Source of the DNA: Aurifilum marmelostoma
Taxonomy: Eukaryota; Ascomycota; Sordariomycetes; Diaporthales; Cryphonectriaceae
Length of the DNA: 64,000 nucleotides
Assembly (NCBI GenBank): GCA_027559495.1
Contig: JAMXSV010000010.1
Location: 2,046,001 to 2,110,000, forward strand
Direction of reading: 5' to 3'
The translations under genes were made by a program, and so were the position numbers. Under the pieces are notes generated by a model. That model made no database searches, had not been told where the DNA came from, and was given only the letters and a program-made list of their open reading frames with translations. Shown here piece after piece: positions 11,068 to 21,619 of this stretch. Positions within the stretch are counted from its first letter, which is position 1; every line of letters starts with the position of its first letter.

Positions 11068-14000
11068 GCACGGGATAAGGAGAAATTCAAAATCGGGTCG
11101 CTGCAAGCAAAGAACAGAAAAGAAAAGGCAATGCTGCAGTCAGCTGCGTTAGACCAAGGGGCTGCAGGAGGGTGGTACAGCAGGGTTGCAGGGGAAGGGG
11201 GTGCAAGGCAAGAGGGTGAGACGCCGCCGGCGCAAGGAGACCTTTGGGCCACTTTTGAAGTTACACACCCAAGCGGTCATCACTGGAGCCTCTTGTAAAA
11301 TCCCCCCCCTCCTGCACCAAGGTCTCCTTGCGCGTGCGATCCTTCAAATCCGATCTCGTCATCCTGGGCGCCCAGGCCTGGCCCTCGTCTCCGGATTTAG
11401 TACCCCACAAATAATACGATGGAGCCCTTTCCCATCAGATAGAGGGGCCGATACGACTTCCACGACACGTCACGTTGTGGTGACAGGAAGTAGTAGGAAG
11501 AGGGAAAAAAAGAGGACACGTTTGCTCGTGCCGGCGGCGGGTCGCATGGGAAAAAACATTCGCGTGCATCCAAGACATTGCACAGAACGGTTGGGAACGG
11601 TCAGCGGCAACACAAAGTAAAATGATTGCGTGACAGTCGCGGGCGGGAAAAGAAGCCACCTGAAATGACTCATTTTTTCCTTCTTTTTCCTTTTCTTGTT
11701 AGTCTCAGGGAGGGAAGCGTCTCTGCGCCAGCCGACGGGTGCATGACTGGACAAAAAAAAAAAAAAAAAGGCAGGCAGGGCAGGGTGGACGAGGCTGGGA
11801 TGAAGGGGGGGGTGGCCACGGTCCACCCTCTACAGATTTAGTGGCCCAGCACTGTCACAGCGGCACACAAGTGCAAAAAAATTTCCAGGTAATCCTGGAC
11901 GAGCTCTTTGTACTGGTACATGAACAATCTGGGCTCCTGTCGGTAGGCCACAGAGGGAGGAGAAAGCAATCGCCCACACCTACGGCGGTCCTTGCCCCCA
12001 CAGGCCTTCAGTCTGGCCGTTGGTTGCCGCTGGAAATTGTGGATTTCTGGGCTCTGTGCACCCTATCCTTGCTTTTTCAGGTGGTGTCGCCGGTCCGCGA
12101 ACGCGCTGAAAGGAAATTTAGAGAGAAGAACCGAAAGAAAAAAAAAAAAAAGATCAAGGCTCGGTGTCGGGGAGGGCTTAGGAAAAGACCCGGGGGGGGG
12201 GTGGTTGGCTCTCTCGACGCGTCTCCAAGATCGTGGAGGGATCAGTCGCCGTGATGCTTCTCAGACGTCATCGTCGATCTTGAGTATGACCGACGTCGTG
12301 GTCTGGTGTTGATCCATGCGGCGGCGACTGAACAGCGCAACAGTCGAGATGCCGTCTCGCGAGTAGATGAAGATGATGTGTTGGTTCAAATGTGGGCTGT
12401 TCGCCGTGACAGCAATCTCGATGTTGACCCAGAAGAGAAGAAGCTGGGCAAAAGCGAGAGACACCGTTCAGTCTCTGAAGGAGGGCAAGAGCCAACAACC
12501 TCGTCCGACAGCGCCGTCCAAAGTAAGATTGGGATGCGCGGCACCGCGAAAGAGCGCGCGAGAGGGAACGAGGCCGGCCACACAAGCTGGGCGAGGTGAT
12601 CATTTCTGACCAGCCAATCACGATTGAGGTGGGCCAAGCAGGGTGGCAGAAGCTTATCTCCAGGGTTGCTGGCGGACCAGGATTTTGCATGGAAAAGCCG
12701 ATAATGTCGCCGTATTTGCTGACAGGGCCTGGGGGGCCCTGGGACGCCGTACAGCCTGTTCCATAGTTCCCTATCGTCCCACCGTAGTAGTTGCGTGCCA
12801 TGGCGTCCCAGCAGCAGCACGAGACGGTCTTTTTGTTGCCGTACGAGGTTCCTTCATGTAGAGTGGTCGACCACCCTTCTCTTCCTGTCTCAACTGTCAT
12901 CTCGTTTATTGCTCTATTTTTTCGATGAGGCGCGAATGTCGCAGGGCTTGGTCGGTCGGTCGGCAGAGTTGGCACAGGCGGGCCGATTTGTGGCGATTGA
13001 TGGAGCTGCCAGAGGCAAACATGCTCGTGAGGTTCGGGCTACCACTGCCAGGGGGGCAAGGCCTGCTGCTGGCCGCACGCAGCCTTCTCAGACGCAATAT
13101 TGGATGAGCTCGCATACCTGAGATCCCTATCTGTCTTGACTGGAATCATCCGTTCTGACGGGCGAAGAGTTGTGGGTTGTCTGTCGCAAAACACCGTCGG
13201 TTGACGAAGAGGTGACGCAGAAGGATTTCTGACAACAACTCAAACCTTCCTTTGTTCGTTGTTCCCAGAGCAATTTTCTGATGGTTTAGGCAGAGTTGTT
13301 GGTTGAGCGCAGCGCAGTGGTCGCATGAATGTTGAAGGTGCAGAAGTTGCTGGTCTGTCCGACGATTGGGGTGACTCTTGGTGATGTCCTGCAGCTGGCC
13401 GCATCCCTTCTCGCTGGGTTCGCTGGCTCCGTTAGTCAGTCTCACGTATTATTGACCTCATCATGTTGCATCAACCATCCACCTTCTGGTGTCTGCCCGT
13501 CTGTCGGTGCATCGTGACTCCCTCAAATAGGTTTGAAAACATGTGGGTTGGATGTGAATCAGGAGAAATAGGATGCCTGGGCTGCATTTGAAGGAGGCAT
13601 GAAATCTAGGGGGTAAAAGCATGCCATTGTTTCAGAAGTCGTGATAGGGTGTCAGGGTGTGTGCGCCCCCCAGAGGAGGTAGGAAAATTGCAGCTGATGG
13701 AATGCATGGATTCCAAGCAGTTTTGGTCGGGGAGGCGGCAGGGGGGGGTGGCTGGCTATTGCGCCGGGGGGGGGGGGTGAAATGGGCACCTGAGAGGTTG
13801 GCCGCAAGGAAACTCGCCAGCTTTGGGGGGGGGGTGGACGGGGGTGGAAGAAGAAATTGCCAGGCAGCCAGCCCTTCTTGGTCACAAAAAGGACAGGTTT
13901 AGTGCCTGGAACTGAACCACAAGTATCGGTACATCGGTGACAAGGGTTGTCCCAGACGTCGTGGCCCCCTGTTCTATCCCTGTCGAGGGACACTAGCGAG

Positions 14001-15381
14001 GTTGAAAATTAGCCCCGTCAGCACCGACTCATGGGCGCCACACTGCTCGACTATAAATTGCCCGCACCCCCCAAAAATTTCAAACCTCTGGCTGCCTGCT
14101 CGCTCCCGCGGAGTCTGTCCCCGAAATCCAACTGGCCCTACGCACCTGTTACATAAGCAACAGAGAGTTTGGCCTGGATCAATTTTTTTTTCTTTTACCC
14201 ACTCCGTCCACCTACCACACATTTTCTCGACGACGACCTTTGTCATCGTCTCTTGACGACAGCGATATTCTCCATCGCATCGCTTGTTGACCTGACTGTC
14301 TCGTCATCTCTTTCCATCTCCTGTCGCTGCGCTCGCGCGTTCCTTGCCCCGCCGCTAGGCCTGACCATCGCCGCAATAGGAGATTCGGGAGATCTCGGCC
14401 AGGTTCGACCCTTGTCTGTGCATTCCTGCCAACCCCGACAAGAAAGCAGAGCAAGATCATCGTCTCCGTCCATCTCCCTCTCTCTCGTCTCTTCCTGAAA
14501 CACCCTTCGAGGTCCCAGATCGAGTCGAGAACAGAAGAACCATCTGCACTGGCACGGGTCACGGTGTCGTGTATATCGAGAAAGAAACAATCAAGAAAAG
14601 AATAGAAAGACCATTTCCATTTACGGGCACCCGATTTGGTTCGAGGCGTCGGTATCAACCACTCCATTACCTCTCTGCGTCCTCTCGCATCGCGTCGCAT
14701 CTCACCGATCGTCGTCGCCGTCCTCGAGTCTATTTGACAAGAAGAAAAAGAGAGAGCCTCATCTCCTCGGCCGACGAAGCATCGAGCAAAAAGCGCATTG
14801 CGTCCTCGCAGACAGACTATCTTGGGTCAGGATCGATACCGACTATCGACATCAACGGACCAGCCCAGCCTGCCGTCGTGCATCCTGTGTTGTCGTGTCG
14901 TTGTTTGTGTGAACAGTCGCTGTAGGGGAGACATTCAGTTGTTTATCTCCCACAATTGGTACGTCACTGCGTTCTTCCACATCATGACTTGGAGGGTCGC
15001 GCCCGAGTCGCGTCGCATTACACGTCTGTGGGAGCCTGAGCAGTTGTCGCATCGCATCGCCATGACGCCCAGCCTGTCCATCCTCATCATCTGAAGCCAT
15101 CCCAGTACAACCTTACTTTCACCTCTGTCATCTCCTTCATCCACCCACTTCCCTTCCCCCAACCTGCCATCGTAGACCCTGTGAATTCTCGAGCCACCCC
15201 TGCCTCTCTCACCCCCGCCCCCACCCTCGCCCTCACACGCGACCCCACATCCAGCTTTTTGCTGCGAATCAAAACGTCGTCAACGAACGTACTAACATTC
15301 GTTCCCCCCAAAATTCCAGACCTGTTCCATCTCGCCTTCCACAGACCTGATTGTCAGAGACCCCTCGAGGAGACCGCAATC

Positions 15382-16351
15382 ATGGAGGCTATCCAAACCC
15401 ACCCGTCAAACGCCACGCAGGCCAAGAACTTCATTTCTCCTGGCTCTCTCTCGTTCCCTGGCGGTCATAATGAGTTGACTCCTCCTGGCGACGCCTCTCA
15501 GAAGGTCAACGGCACTCCTAACGGAGGTGCTCCCGTTGGTTCTCCTGCTCCGGGTACTGGTGTTGCCCCTGCGACCCCTGCTGCGACCCCTGGCGCCCAG
15601 CAGACCGGCAGTGGTCTTGTTCCCACTCTCCAGTAAGCTTGGCCCGTATCGTGAAGATGCTCTGTTGAAGTACCTTTGTGCTTATGCTGCAATTCAAGGA
15701 ACATCGTGGCAACTGTCAACTTGGATTGCCGCCTGGACCTGAAGACCATTGCCCTGCACGCCCGCAACGCGGAGTACAGTGAGTATATCCGGAGCCTTGG
15801 TTGCTCCGCCTGGTTGCTCACACAGATACAGACCCCAAACGTTTCGCTGCCGTCATCATGCGTATCCGCGAGCCAAAGACCACCGCTCTGATCTTCGCCT
15901 CTGGCAAGATGGTCGTGACTGGTGCCAAGTCTGAGGATGATTCCAAGCTTGCCAGCCGCAAGTATGCACGTATCATCCAGAAGCTGGGTATGTTGCATCG
16001 GCATCACAGGTGGCACAGATGGTGCGGAGTGAACGGCATTGACTAACGTGCCCCCCCTATTGCTCAGGTTTCAACGCCAAGTTCACCGACTTTAAGATCC
16101 AAAACATTGTGGGCTCTTGCGATATCAAGTTCCCTATCCGCCTCGAGGGTCTCGCCTCGCGTCACCACAACTTCAGCTCCTACGAGCCTGAGCTGTTCCC
16201 TGGTCTTATCTACCGCATGGTCAAGCCCAAGATCGTCCTCCTGATCTTCGTCAGCGGCAAGATCGTCCTCACCGGCGCCAAGGTCCGAGACGAGATCTAC
16301 CATGCCTTTGAGCTCATCTACCCCGTCTTGCAGGATTTCCGCAAGATGTAG
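15382..16351 (+). CDS. tbp1: TATA-box-binding protein (TBP)
   Basis: TBP is the core promoter factor shared by RNA polymerases I, II and III. Four exons are seen: 15382-15632, 15699-15778, 15832-15987 and 16068-16351, giving 256 residues. The first exon encodes the variable N-terminal domain, rich in Pro, Gly, Ala and Thr. The rest is the saddle of two direct repeats: NIVATVNLDCRLDLKTIALH opens repeat 1, and FKIQNIVGSCDIKFPIRLEG opens repeat 2. The paired motifs FASGKMVVTGAKSEDDSKLA and FVSGKIVLTGAKVRDEIY are diagnostic. Introns are 53-80 bp with a clear branch site (GACTAAC, about 16041) in the last. Residues at every junction match the conserved family sequence, so exon limits are secure. 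The gene is intact. Confidence 0.98.
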
Positions 16352-17317
16352 ATTGGTCTACCCACTCTCTCGTCGCCCGTTCTTACCAAACCTCCCTTGT
16401 AAGATTACGCACATTCATGATTTGACGACGCATACCCGAGACCGGCTCCTGGTTGCTGCGTACTCCTCCCACGACAGCAACAAACCCCGACAAGCCTGTC
16501 TGTTGTATTTTTTCTTCTTCCCCTTTTTCACTACTCTTTTTTTTTTTCTTTTCTGCGACTGCATTGCATCGGCGTTCGACACGGAGAGGTTACAGTCGGC
16601 TCGGCTATTTGCGAAGGGGGAAAAAGAAAACTGCTACCCGATTACCCTTTTTTTTTATTACTACACATCGGAAGACGATAGACCCGTATCCGAGACTGGA
16701 TGCGGAGCGCGCCTGGGCAAAAAGATTTGAGCGTGCAGACAAAGAAGTAATATCGGGGTGGCGATCCTGAAAAGGTCGCCATTTGGTCGCCCTGTGCTGA
16801 GCAGGATTTGAGGTTTGGTATGGGGGGAGGGTATGATGGAGCTTGCCACACAGTCTTTCCACGTTTGGTCATCGGTAAAAGGTCACCCAAACAGACTGGC
16901 TCTTGAGAGCGGGAGAGAGAGGGAGACGTGGGTGAAGGATTGGTTTGTGCTGCGTGGAAAACGGAAGGCTGAACTGCTGCGAGGCAGAAACTTGGTGGTG
17001 ACTTGATCTGCAGGCATCCATTCCCAACATTTGGTTGCGTCCTGTCTGCAGAGATGGATCGACACTGACCGGCCTTAGCGCCTCCACGTTGAGGTTGGAC
17101 TTGAGACACCCGTTTGGGGGTCAGTCGACAAGCGATTGATGCACTCTTTTTTTCTCTGGGTGTTGACGTCCAAGGCCGCACTTGACATCCCTGGGAGCTC
17201 GTTAGCCACATTTCGATAGCACCTTAAACGTTGATGCCAACATATTTGCACCCACTTCTCGTTTTATGTTGTGTGTTCGCCTGCCGTGTTGCCACGACAA
17301 TTATTGTGCCGTTGTAC
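16352..17317. other. Intergenic region between convergent genes
   Basis: This is the 3' region shared by TBP (plus) and the flavin oxidase (minus). T-rich and A-rich runs follow the TBP stop. No gene is supported. Confidence 0.5.
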
Positions 17318-18945
17318 TCATAGGCGTGATGATATGCGGCCCGTCGTCGTCGTCGTCTTGCTCATCTCCTCGCTCAGGATCAGACCTGGCACACCGCCAC
17401 GGCTCCCGTCCTCGGTAAAGACGCCATCCCAAGCTGCCCCGTCCAGCAACTCCTTTTTAGGGCCCACTTGCCCCTGAAGGCCTCTGGGCACCGGCCCAGT
17501 ATGCAGTCCGTGATCTTGTCACCAATGACGGGCAGGAACTTGAAGCCGTGGCCGCTGCCGCCGGTGGCGAGGAACAGGCCCTCGTGCTCTGGGTGGTAGT
17601 CGATGATGAAGTCACCGTCGCGGGTGTCGGTGTACCAGCAGAGCTTGGTGCCCTTGAACGGCCTGTTCTGGAGCTCGGGCCAGGGGATCATCTCGGCCAG
17701 GGCGCGGCGCATGGCGTCCTGCTCGGCGCGGGGGATGGCCAGGGTCGGCTGTGTGAGGTGGGTGACGGGGACGGAGACGGTGCCGCCGGTGCTGCTGCTG
17801 CCGAGGGCAGAGGTGGGGGGGATCGTGGGGTTGAGGTAGCCGTAGGCGTGACGGGCGATCTTGAGGACGTTGCGGCCCGGGGTGATGATGAAGTAGCCCG
17901 TCGACAGGTTCAGCAGGGTCGGGACGCGGGCGAGACGGGCCTGCTCGGACTCGGTGAGGTCCATATAGGCGAGAGCCTGACCCGTGGCGACGGCGCGGCC
18001 TGTCAGGTCCACGAGGGTTGGCGTCCAGGCGCCCGTGGCGAGGACGGTCAGATCGGCCTCGATGGTCCTGGCCCCGTCGGCCAACGTCACGCCCGTGACG
18101 GCGCCTGTGGCGGGGGAGCGGAGCAGGGAGGTGACGGTGCCGTTGACAAAGGCGACGCGGCCGGTGGCCTTGATTCGGCGGAACAGCCAGTCCATGCTCG
18201 CCTCGGCATCGGCCCAGCCAGAGTGTCTGTTGATGTAGCCGTAGGCGCCATAGGAGCCGCCTGTGCCGTAGGCCTCGCGGATGGCGGAGGCGCTGGGCAG
18301 CTCCTGGATCTTGTCGGCGGCTAGGAGGTGACCGGAGGAGCCTGGGGCAGCAGCGGCAGATGAGAGGGCGAGGACATTCTTGTAGGAGTCCTGGACGTAG
18401 TGCAGGCCGGACTTGTTGTTGTGACCGCTGTCACTGGTGTTGTTCTTGTGGTTGTCCGATGCGGCGTCGGGAGACTCGTCGGCGACGAGCAGGAGACCTG
18501 TCTCACTGTACCGGCCCTCAGAGCCCAGGTCGTCTGGGTTCGACTGCTGGCGCCATATCTCCTGGGCCTCTGCAGCGAGGGCAGCATACGCTGGGTCGGC
18601 ATAATCTGCACGGATGATGCGGGAGGTGTCGATCGAGGAGGCGTCCCGCGAGGGGAAGACGCCTGGCTCTGCGGAGCGATCGACGACGGTGATGGTGGTG
18701 TGGTTGAACTCTGGGCGCCTGGTCAGGGCGAGGGCGGTGGAGAGACCGAACACGCCTGCGCCAACGATGAGGAGGGAGGAGGGGATGTCATGGTGGGTGG
18801 TGGTGGTGGTGGTGGTGGTAGAGGAAGAGGAAGCGGAAGAGGAGGTGGTGGTGTTGGTGGCGGTGGTTGGGGCTGAGTGTGGTGGTATTGAGGGGGACGA
18901 AAAGGAAGGAGGATTGTGGTCGGGGCCCGAGGTGAGGAGAGACAT
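17318..18945 (-). CDS. FAD-dependent amine oxidase, sarcosine/fructosyl-amine oxidase-like (one frame break)
   Basis: This is a DAO-fold flavoprotein that oxidises a secondary amine or N-alkyl amino acid and releases hydrogen peroxide. After a Ser/Thr/Pro-rich N-terminus of about 56 residues comes the FAD motif LLIVGAGVFGLSTALAL. Further family signatures are SRIIRADYADPAY and, near the C-terminus, LCWYTDTRDGDF, whose Cys aligns with the covalent flavin-linking residue of the family. In the sequence as given the frame stops at 17380 after an unrelated tail. If the A5 run at 17454-17458 (minus-strand sense) had one more A, the protein would continue as a family-like tail with TEDGSRGGVPGLILSEEM and stop at 17318, giving about 542 residues. 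The substrate is not predictable; sarcosine, pipecolate, saccharopine and fructosyl amino acids are all possible. Confidence 0.82.
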
Positions 18946-20131
18946 GTTTATTGTCAGAATGGTCAGGGGTTTTGTCTTTTTTTTTCTGGACCCTCCACCA
19001 CACTTGGCTCCCTGAATTGGGAAAATGGAGAAGGAGAGAGGGTGTGTGTGCGTGTGTGAATCTAGAGATGGATCAGCCCAGGGAGACGAGGATGGGGCGT
19101 TGGCTTGAGTTGCAAGCCAGGGTCTGGTGGTGATCTGAGCTCTCGCGATGCCCGGTCCGGATTCGAGGGTGGTCTCCCTGCTGGTTTAAGTTTGCTTCTT
19201 CTTTCCTTTTCTGCTTCTTTTCTTGACAAGTCACTTCAAGAACTAGATTGGTTGGCTGTCTCTTGTGTGTGGGCGGTGTGATGTGTGAGCACGTCTTGAG
19301 GAGAGGATGGTGGGTGTGATAGATAAAGAGCAAATCCCGGCTGTGAGGCCTGTTTCGGTGTAGTTCTTGGCCTACTACAGTGAATCTTGTCTCAGTTCAG
19401 GGCCTGCACTCATACACTGACTGCAGTATACAAGGTGTTTCTTGTTGAGGGCGAGGATCAGATCAGAGTGGTGACAGACAGCACATAAAGAGAGGTCAGA
19501 GACAAAAACAATTAATGACTCTTGTCTAGTCGAATTGGTTTTTTTGTGGAGGTCTCGCCGGAGTCGGAGCTAATCACAGCCCTCGCAAATGCGCAGGCCC
19601 GGCTCGCTCACCAGCCAGCCCTTAGCTCTCTTCTGGCCCCTCTCCCTCCCCCACCTCCTCTCTCTCTCTCTCTCTCTCTCTGCCTCCCACCTGCACTTGT
19701 CACCTTCTCGACACCATCATGGGACCACAGCCCACCCCCGCATGGCATGATTCAGTGTCTAAACGGTTCGAGGGTTGTGCAACAGCATATCTCTCTGATC
19801 ACATCTCCTTCGTGTTGCCATGGCTGGTTGTATTCTGCTGCAGCCGCTGACACAGCCCCCTGGGACGACATTCCACAGTGAACCTTAAATATACGGTGAG
19901 ATATATTGCTATTCACCGCTGTTGGTGCACTGCTGTGAACTCTGGCATTTGATGGAATTATTGAAAGTAGTTTCATCTGTATTGTGCCCAGGAATGAGCA
20001 CTACCAAACTATATGTGCAGACCTCGATGATCTCAAAGATACAAAAAGAAAAAAAAAAAAAAAAGACAGGGCTAGATATCGTTCACATCTCCAAACTATG
20101 CAGGCCTACTACACAGTAACTACTACTCTAT
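18946..20131. other. Gene-free intergenic region
   Basis: This lies between the start of the amine oxidase and the end of the nitronate monooxygenase. It holds a (CT)n microsatellite at 19658-19681 and an A run at about 20048-20064. No coding frame is convincing. Confidence 0.5.
19658..19681. repeat. (CT)12 microsatellite
   Basis: Twelve uninterrupted CT units in intergenic sequence between the amine oxidase and the nitronate monooxygenase. Confidence 0.95.
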
Positions 20132-21178
20132 TCAAGTATTCAGCAGTCGGATTCTCTGCAAGGTGTCCTCCTGCACCTCTCGGACAATGTCTCCTGCTCC
20201 CTTGACTCCGTGGACAAGCCCCACACAGGCTCCAGCATAGGTAGCAAGCCTCCCTTCTGGTCCCCAGCCGCTGTCGCCCGTCTTCTGTGCGTCGTCGTGC
20301 CGTTTCTTGAGCTCCTCAAAGGCCACGCCGTCCTGGTGCTCGACGAGTGACCTGTTGATGATGGTTCTCGGGCTGTACTCTGGCGGCCAGCCAAAGGTAC
20401 CCCGCAGGTGGTTGTAGAGCAGGGTGCGTGTCGTCGAGCGGGCACCGTCAGAGGCTCGTACAACTTCGTCCTGGTACCCTCGGCTGATGCGCGCCTCGTG
20501 ACTCGCCAGGAACCGGGTCCCCATTACTGCACCAGCTGCGCCCAGGCTCAGCGCCGCCGCAACGCCGCGCCCGTCCGCGATACCGCCTGCTGCCAAGAGG
20601 GGGATCTGGCTGTTGCTTGCCCTGATGGCATCTGCCACCTCTGGAAATAGTGTCATCAGGCCCATCCCATCACTGGCCCGGCCATGACCGCCCGCCTCAG
20701 AGCCCTGGACAACGACGACATCAGGCGCCTCGGAAAAGGCCAGCAGCTGTTTTGCCTCTTGCAGCGTGCCAATCTGGATCCAGATCTGGGTATGGGGCGC
20801 GGCACTGCGGATCCTGCGCGACCAGTCTTCCAGCTCTCCTGGGCCCTCTCGAGGCGCATAGAGCCAGGCGGCGCAGGGCCTGAAGGACCTGATGAGCTCT
20901 ACAGCTGTCTTGACGTCGTCCGCCCACAGCTGAAAGCCCACGCCGACAGGGAGACGGTCTCCTGCCGATGAGGAGAAGCCGGTCTTGTCCACCAGTCTCG
21001 ATGCCTCTTCGAGATCGGCTCTCATGTCTTGTGTCTTGACATTAGGTCCAATGAACCCCAGGCCGCCTGCGCCAGACACGGCCACTGCCAGTGCTGGCCC
21101 CGACATGACCCTCATAGGTGCGCCGACGATGAAGGGGCGAGACACCCACGGATAACGGGACAGCAGCCTCGCAGCCAT
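20132..21178 (-). CDS. Nitronate monooxygenase (2-nitropropane dioxygenase family)
   Basis: This is a single exon of 348 residues, the normal length for the family. These FMN enzymes oxidise alkyl nitronates such as propionate-3-nitronate to carbonyl compounds and nitrite, which detoxifies nitro compounds. The N-terminus has the substrate/flavin segment PFIVGAPMRVMSGPALAVAVS followed by GGLGFIG. The phosphate-binding regions are GSEAGGHGR, with the catalytic-type histidine, then LLAAGGIADGRG and AAGAVMGTRFLAS. The gene is divergent from the Zn2Cys6 regulator at 21620, with 441 bases between the start codons. That arrangement, plus the MFS transporter just beyond, suggests a co-regulated locus, but this is inference. 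Confidence 0.93.
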   Translation of the reverse strand: MAARLLSRYPWVSRPFIVGAPMRVMSGPALAVAVSGAGGLGFIGPNVKTQDMRADLEEASRLVDKTGFSSSAGDRLPVGVGFQLWADDVKTAVELIRSFRPCAAWLYAPREGPGELEDWSRRIRSAAPHTQIWIQIGTLQEAKQLLAFSEAPDVVVVQGSEAGGHGRASDGMGLMTLFPEVADAIRASNSQIPLLAAGGIADGRGVAAALSLGAAGAVMGTRFLASHEARISRGYQDEVVRASDGARSTTRTLLYNHLRGTFGWPPEYSPRTIINRSLVEHQDGVAFEELKKRHDDAQKTGDSGWGPEGRLATYAGACVGLVHGVKGAGDIVREVQEDTLQRIRLLNT

Positions 21179-21619
21179 GATGATGACGATGATGTAAGCA
21201 ACAAATCAGACAGATACCCTGGGGTGCTCTCTTGAGTCTTGGTGGTGAGAGCTCCCGGCATCATGTGCCAGGCAGAGATCCCTAGCACATACGTGCGAGT
21301 GAATATCGGCAATATGTGTTGACCATTCATCGGACTTGCTCCTTATATCCTGTCAATGACCAGGGTTATACGCTGTCTCGCCTCTTCCTTACCAATTGTC
21401 GGGTGCTGCGGCTTGCGAGGGTCGTTCCTTACACCCTTGAAGAATGATGACGCTGGGGGTCAAGATCACGTGCTGACAGCAACATTGGTCCAGAAACCCC
21501 GCAGCAGCCGCAGTTTCCATCCCATTCCGCACAGTATCCCTCCTCACCAATCCGAGTTCCACCACCGAACCCCCCCATACGCCCGCCCGCGCTCGTTTCT
21601 GCCACTAGATATAATAAGA
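21179..21619. promoter_or_regulatory. Divergent promoter between NMO and Zn2Cys6 regulator
   Basis: These 441 bases separate two outward-facing start codons and must hold both promoters. A CCAAT box lies at 21392-21396. A direct repeat CGG-N6-CGG lies at 21400-21411, the kind of triplet pair bound by Zn2Cys6 dimers. Autoregulation or control of the NMO by its neighbour is plausible but not shown. Confidence 0.5.

Larger units (their letters stand above)
9741..15381. other. 5.6 kb gene-free stretch between ETF-QO and TBP
   Basis: I found no supportable gene. Contents are an (AT)n microsatellite at 9889-9911, a 21-unit (GT)n at 11025-11066, an A run near 11752-11769, several G and C runs (for example near 12190 and 13770) and long CT-rich tracts at 14200-15360. 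The last 1-1.5 kb probably includes the promoter and a long leader of the TBP gene. The largest frame (12268-12975, minus strand) matches nothing I know. Confidence 0.55.

Noticed and set aside
10832..11298. Overlapping frames with Cys-Val repeats
   Set aside because: Produced by the (GT)21 microsatellite.
12268..12975. 235-codon minus-strand frame in the gap before TBP
   Set aside because: Composition is rich in Arg, Ser, Cys and Pro like random GC-rich DNA, and no domain is recognisable.
17548..18324. 258-codon Gly/Val/Asp-rich plus-strand frame
   Set aside because: Antisense shadow of the amine oxidase.
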